64,000 bases of DNA from assembly GCF_001549985.1 (NCBI RefSeq), contig NZ_LROZ01000006.1, positions 124,001 to 188,000 of the forward strand. Reading direction: 5' to 3'. This DNA comes from Myroides odoratus (GTDB lineage: Bacteria > Bacteroidota > Bacteroidia > Flavobacteriales > Flavobacteriaceae). The first letter of the stretch is position 1. The number at the start of each line of letters is the position of its first letter. This document shows, piece after piece, positions 63,225-64,000 of this stretch. The notes under the pieces were generated by a model. The model did no database searches. It saw only the letters and a list, made by a program, of their open reading frames with translations, and was not told where the DNA came from. Position numbers and translations under genes: made by a program.

Positions 63225-64000
63225 ATGAAAAAAATCGTTTTATTACTGACGGCATTTTTACTTGTTGCGCCTATCAAATTGAAGGCCGATGAGGGAATGT
63301 GGTTTTTAATGTTCATCGAGCGTTTGAATCAACGCGATATGGAAAAAATGGGATTACAGCTTACGGCTGAAGAAATTTACAGTATTAATAATCATTCATT
63401 AAAAGATGCAATTGTGCAATTTGATGGAGGATGTACTGCAGAAATAATCTCAAATCAAGGATTGGTTTTGACAAACCACCACTGTGGATATGATAAGATT
63501 GCTAGCTTATCTACACCAGAAGATGATATTTTAACTAATGGATTTTGGGCGAAAGACAAAGCTGCAGAAAGACCAGCAAAAGGTTTATCTGTTCGTTTCT
63601 TCGTTCGTATGGATGACGTGACTAAACGTATCTTATCACAGGTTAATAATAAAATGACGGAGGAGGAAAGAGAAAAAGTAATCAACCAAGAGATTGCTAA
63701 AATTCAAAAAGAAAATGATGGCGATGGAAAATATACGGTATCAGTAAAATCTTTCTTCCAAGGAAATGAATACTACTATTTTGTATATGAAGATTACAAT
63801 GATGTTCGCTTAGTAGGTACACCTCCAAATAGTATTGGAAAATTTGGTGGAGATACAGACAACTGGGAGTGGCCACGTCACACAGGTGATTTCTCAATGT
63901 TCCGCGTTTATACTGATAAAAATGGTAACCCAGCAGAATATAATGCTGCAAACGTTCCAATGAAACCGAAACATTCTTTACCAGTTTCTATCGCTGGAAT
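63225..64000 (+). CDS. S46-family dipeptidyl-peptidase (DPP7/DPP11-like), 5' part
   Basis: 258 codons of a gene that runs off the window end. Signal peptide 1-21 (LKADEGMW start of mature protein). GCTAEIISNQGLVLTNHHCG contains the catalytic His at residue 85 of the TNHHC motif, and GGDTDNWEWPRHTGDFSMF has the likely triad Asp (about residue 222); the Ser lies beyond the window. S46 enzymes cleave dipeptides from peptide N-termini in the periplasm and feed amino-acid-using bacteria. ATG at 63225 is 53 nt after mrpG. Confidence 0.93.
   Translation, partial: MKKIVLLLTAFLLVAPIKLKADEGMWFLMFIERLNQRDMEKMGLQLTAEEIYSINNHSLKDAIVQFDGGCTAEIISNQGLVLTNHHCGYDKIASLSTPEDDILTNGFWAKDKAAERPAKGLSVRFFVRMDDVTKRILSQVNNKMTEEEREKVINQEIAKIQKENDGDGKYTVSVKSFFQGNEYYYFVYEDYNDVRLVGTPPNSIGKFGGDTDNWEWPRHTGDFSMFRVYTDKNGNPAEYNAANVPMKPKHSLPVSIAG

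Noticed and set aside
1..64000. CRISPR arrays, insertion sequences, rRNA genes
   Set aside because: No regularly spaced repeats, transposase genes or rRNA sequence were seen anywhere in the window.

Overview
The window is a piece of low-GC chromosome from a flavobacterium (Bacteroidota, Flavobacteriaceae). Three lines of evidence support this: SusC/SusD outer-membrane nutrient-uptake pairs, promoters of the Bacteroidota type (TTG, 17-23 nt, TAnnTTTG), and almost no Shine-Dalgarno sequences except at rpsU and nusG. The protein sequences remind me of Myroides, but that is recollection and was not searched. No insertion sequence, prophage, CRISPR array or rRNA operon is visible.

Layout. Positions 1-14003 hold three tandem SusC-SusD pairs (the first truncated by the window edge) and one unknown lipoprotein on the minus strand. 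The first and third pairs are paralogues. The middle pair is of another subfamily but shares a leader and N-terminal cassette with the third. Positions 14124-19909 carry a putative porin, a DUF2851 protein, a PspC-like protein, a helix-hairpin-helix protein and an acyl-CoA dehydrogenase. A dicarboxylate/amino-acid symporter lies on the minus strand (19988-21172). Positions 21417-26227 form a self-contained unit: a TonB-dependent receptor, an exported TPR protein, a LytS-type histidine kinase and a LytTR response regulator. The promoter in front of the receptor carries a direct repeat that looks like a LytTR binding site.

Positions 26326-41230 are the conserved translation/transcription core: rpsU, a Xer-type recombinase, hpf, tRNA-Thr, tRNA-Tyr, tRNA-Thr, tuf, tRNA-Trp, secE, nusG, rplK, rplA, rplJ, rplL, rpoB, rpoC and a DUF3467 gene. 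Several hairpins between these genes probably tune expression. A gene-poor 1 kb follows. Next come pyruvate dehydrogenase E1 and E2 (42228-44873) and an M28 peptidase/SDR/SprT-like/mannose-1-phosphate guanylyltransferase operon (44993-48336). Two minus-strand lipoproteins follow: a di-haem peroxidase with an imelysin-like front half and a PhoX/DUF839 protein. Then come a fatty-acid hydroxylase-like membrane protein, purK-purE (minus), and hpt-adk-obg (plus). Between purK and hpt is an orphan promoter-terminator pair that probably makes a small RNA. The window ends with a complete mrpABCDEFG Na+/H+ antiporter operon and the start of an S46 dipeptidyl-peptidase gene.

Most of the window is ordinary housekeeping DNA. 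The parts most worth a second look are the LytTR-linked TonB receptor unit, the orphan small-RNA unit at about 54659-54860, the shared leader/N-terminal cassette of the SusC genes, the rpsU leader and its terminator/promoter overlap, and the terminator-like hairpin directly in front of the peroxidase gene.
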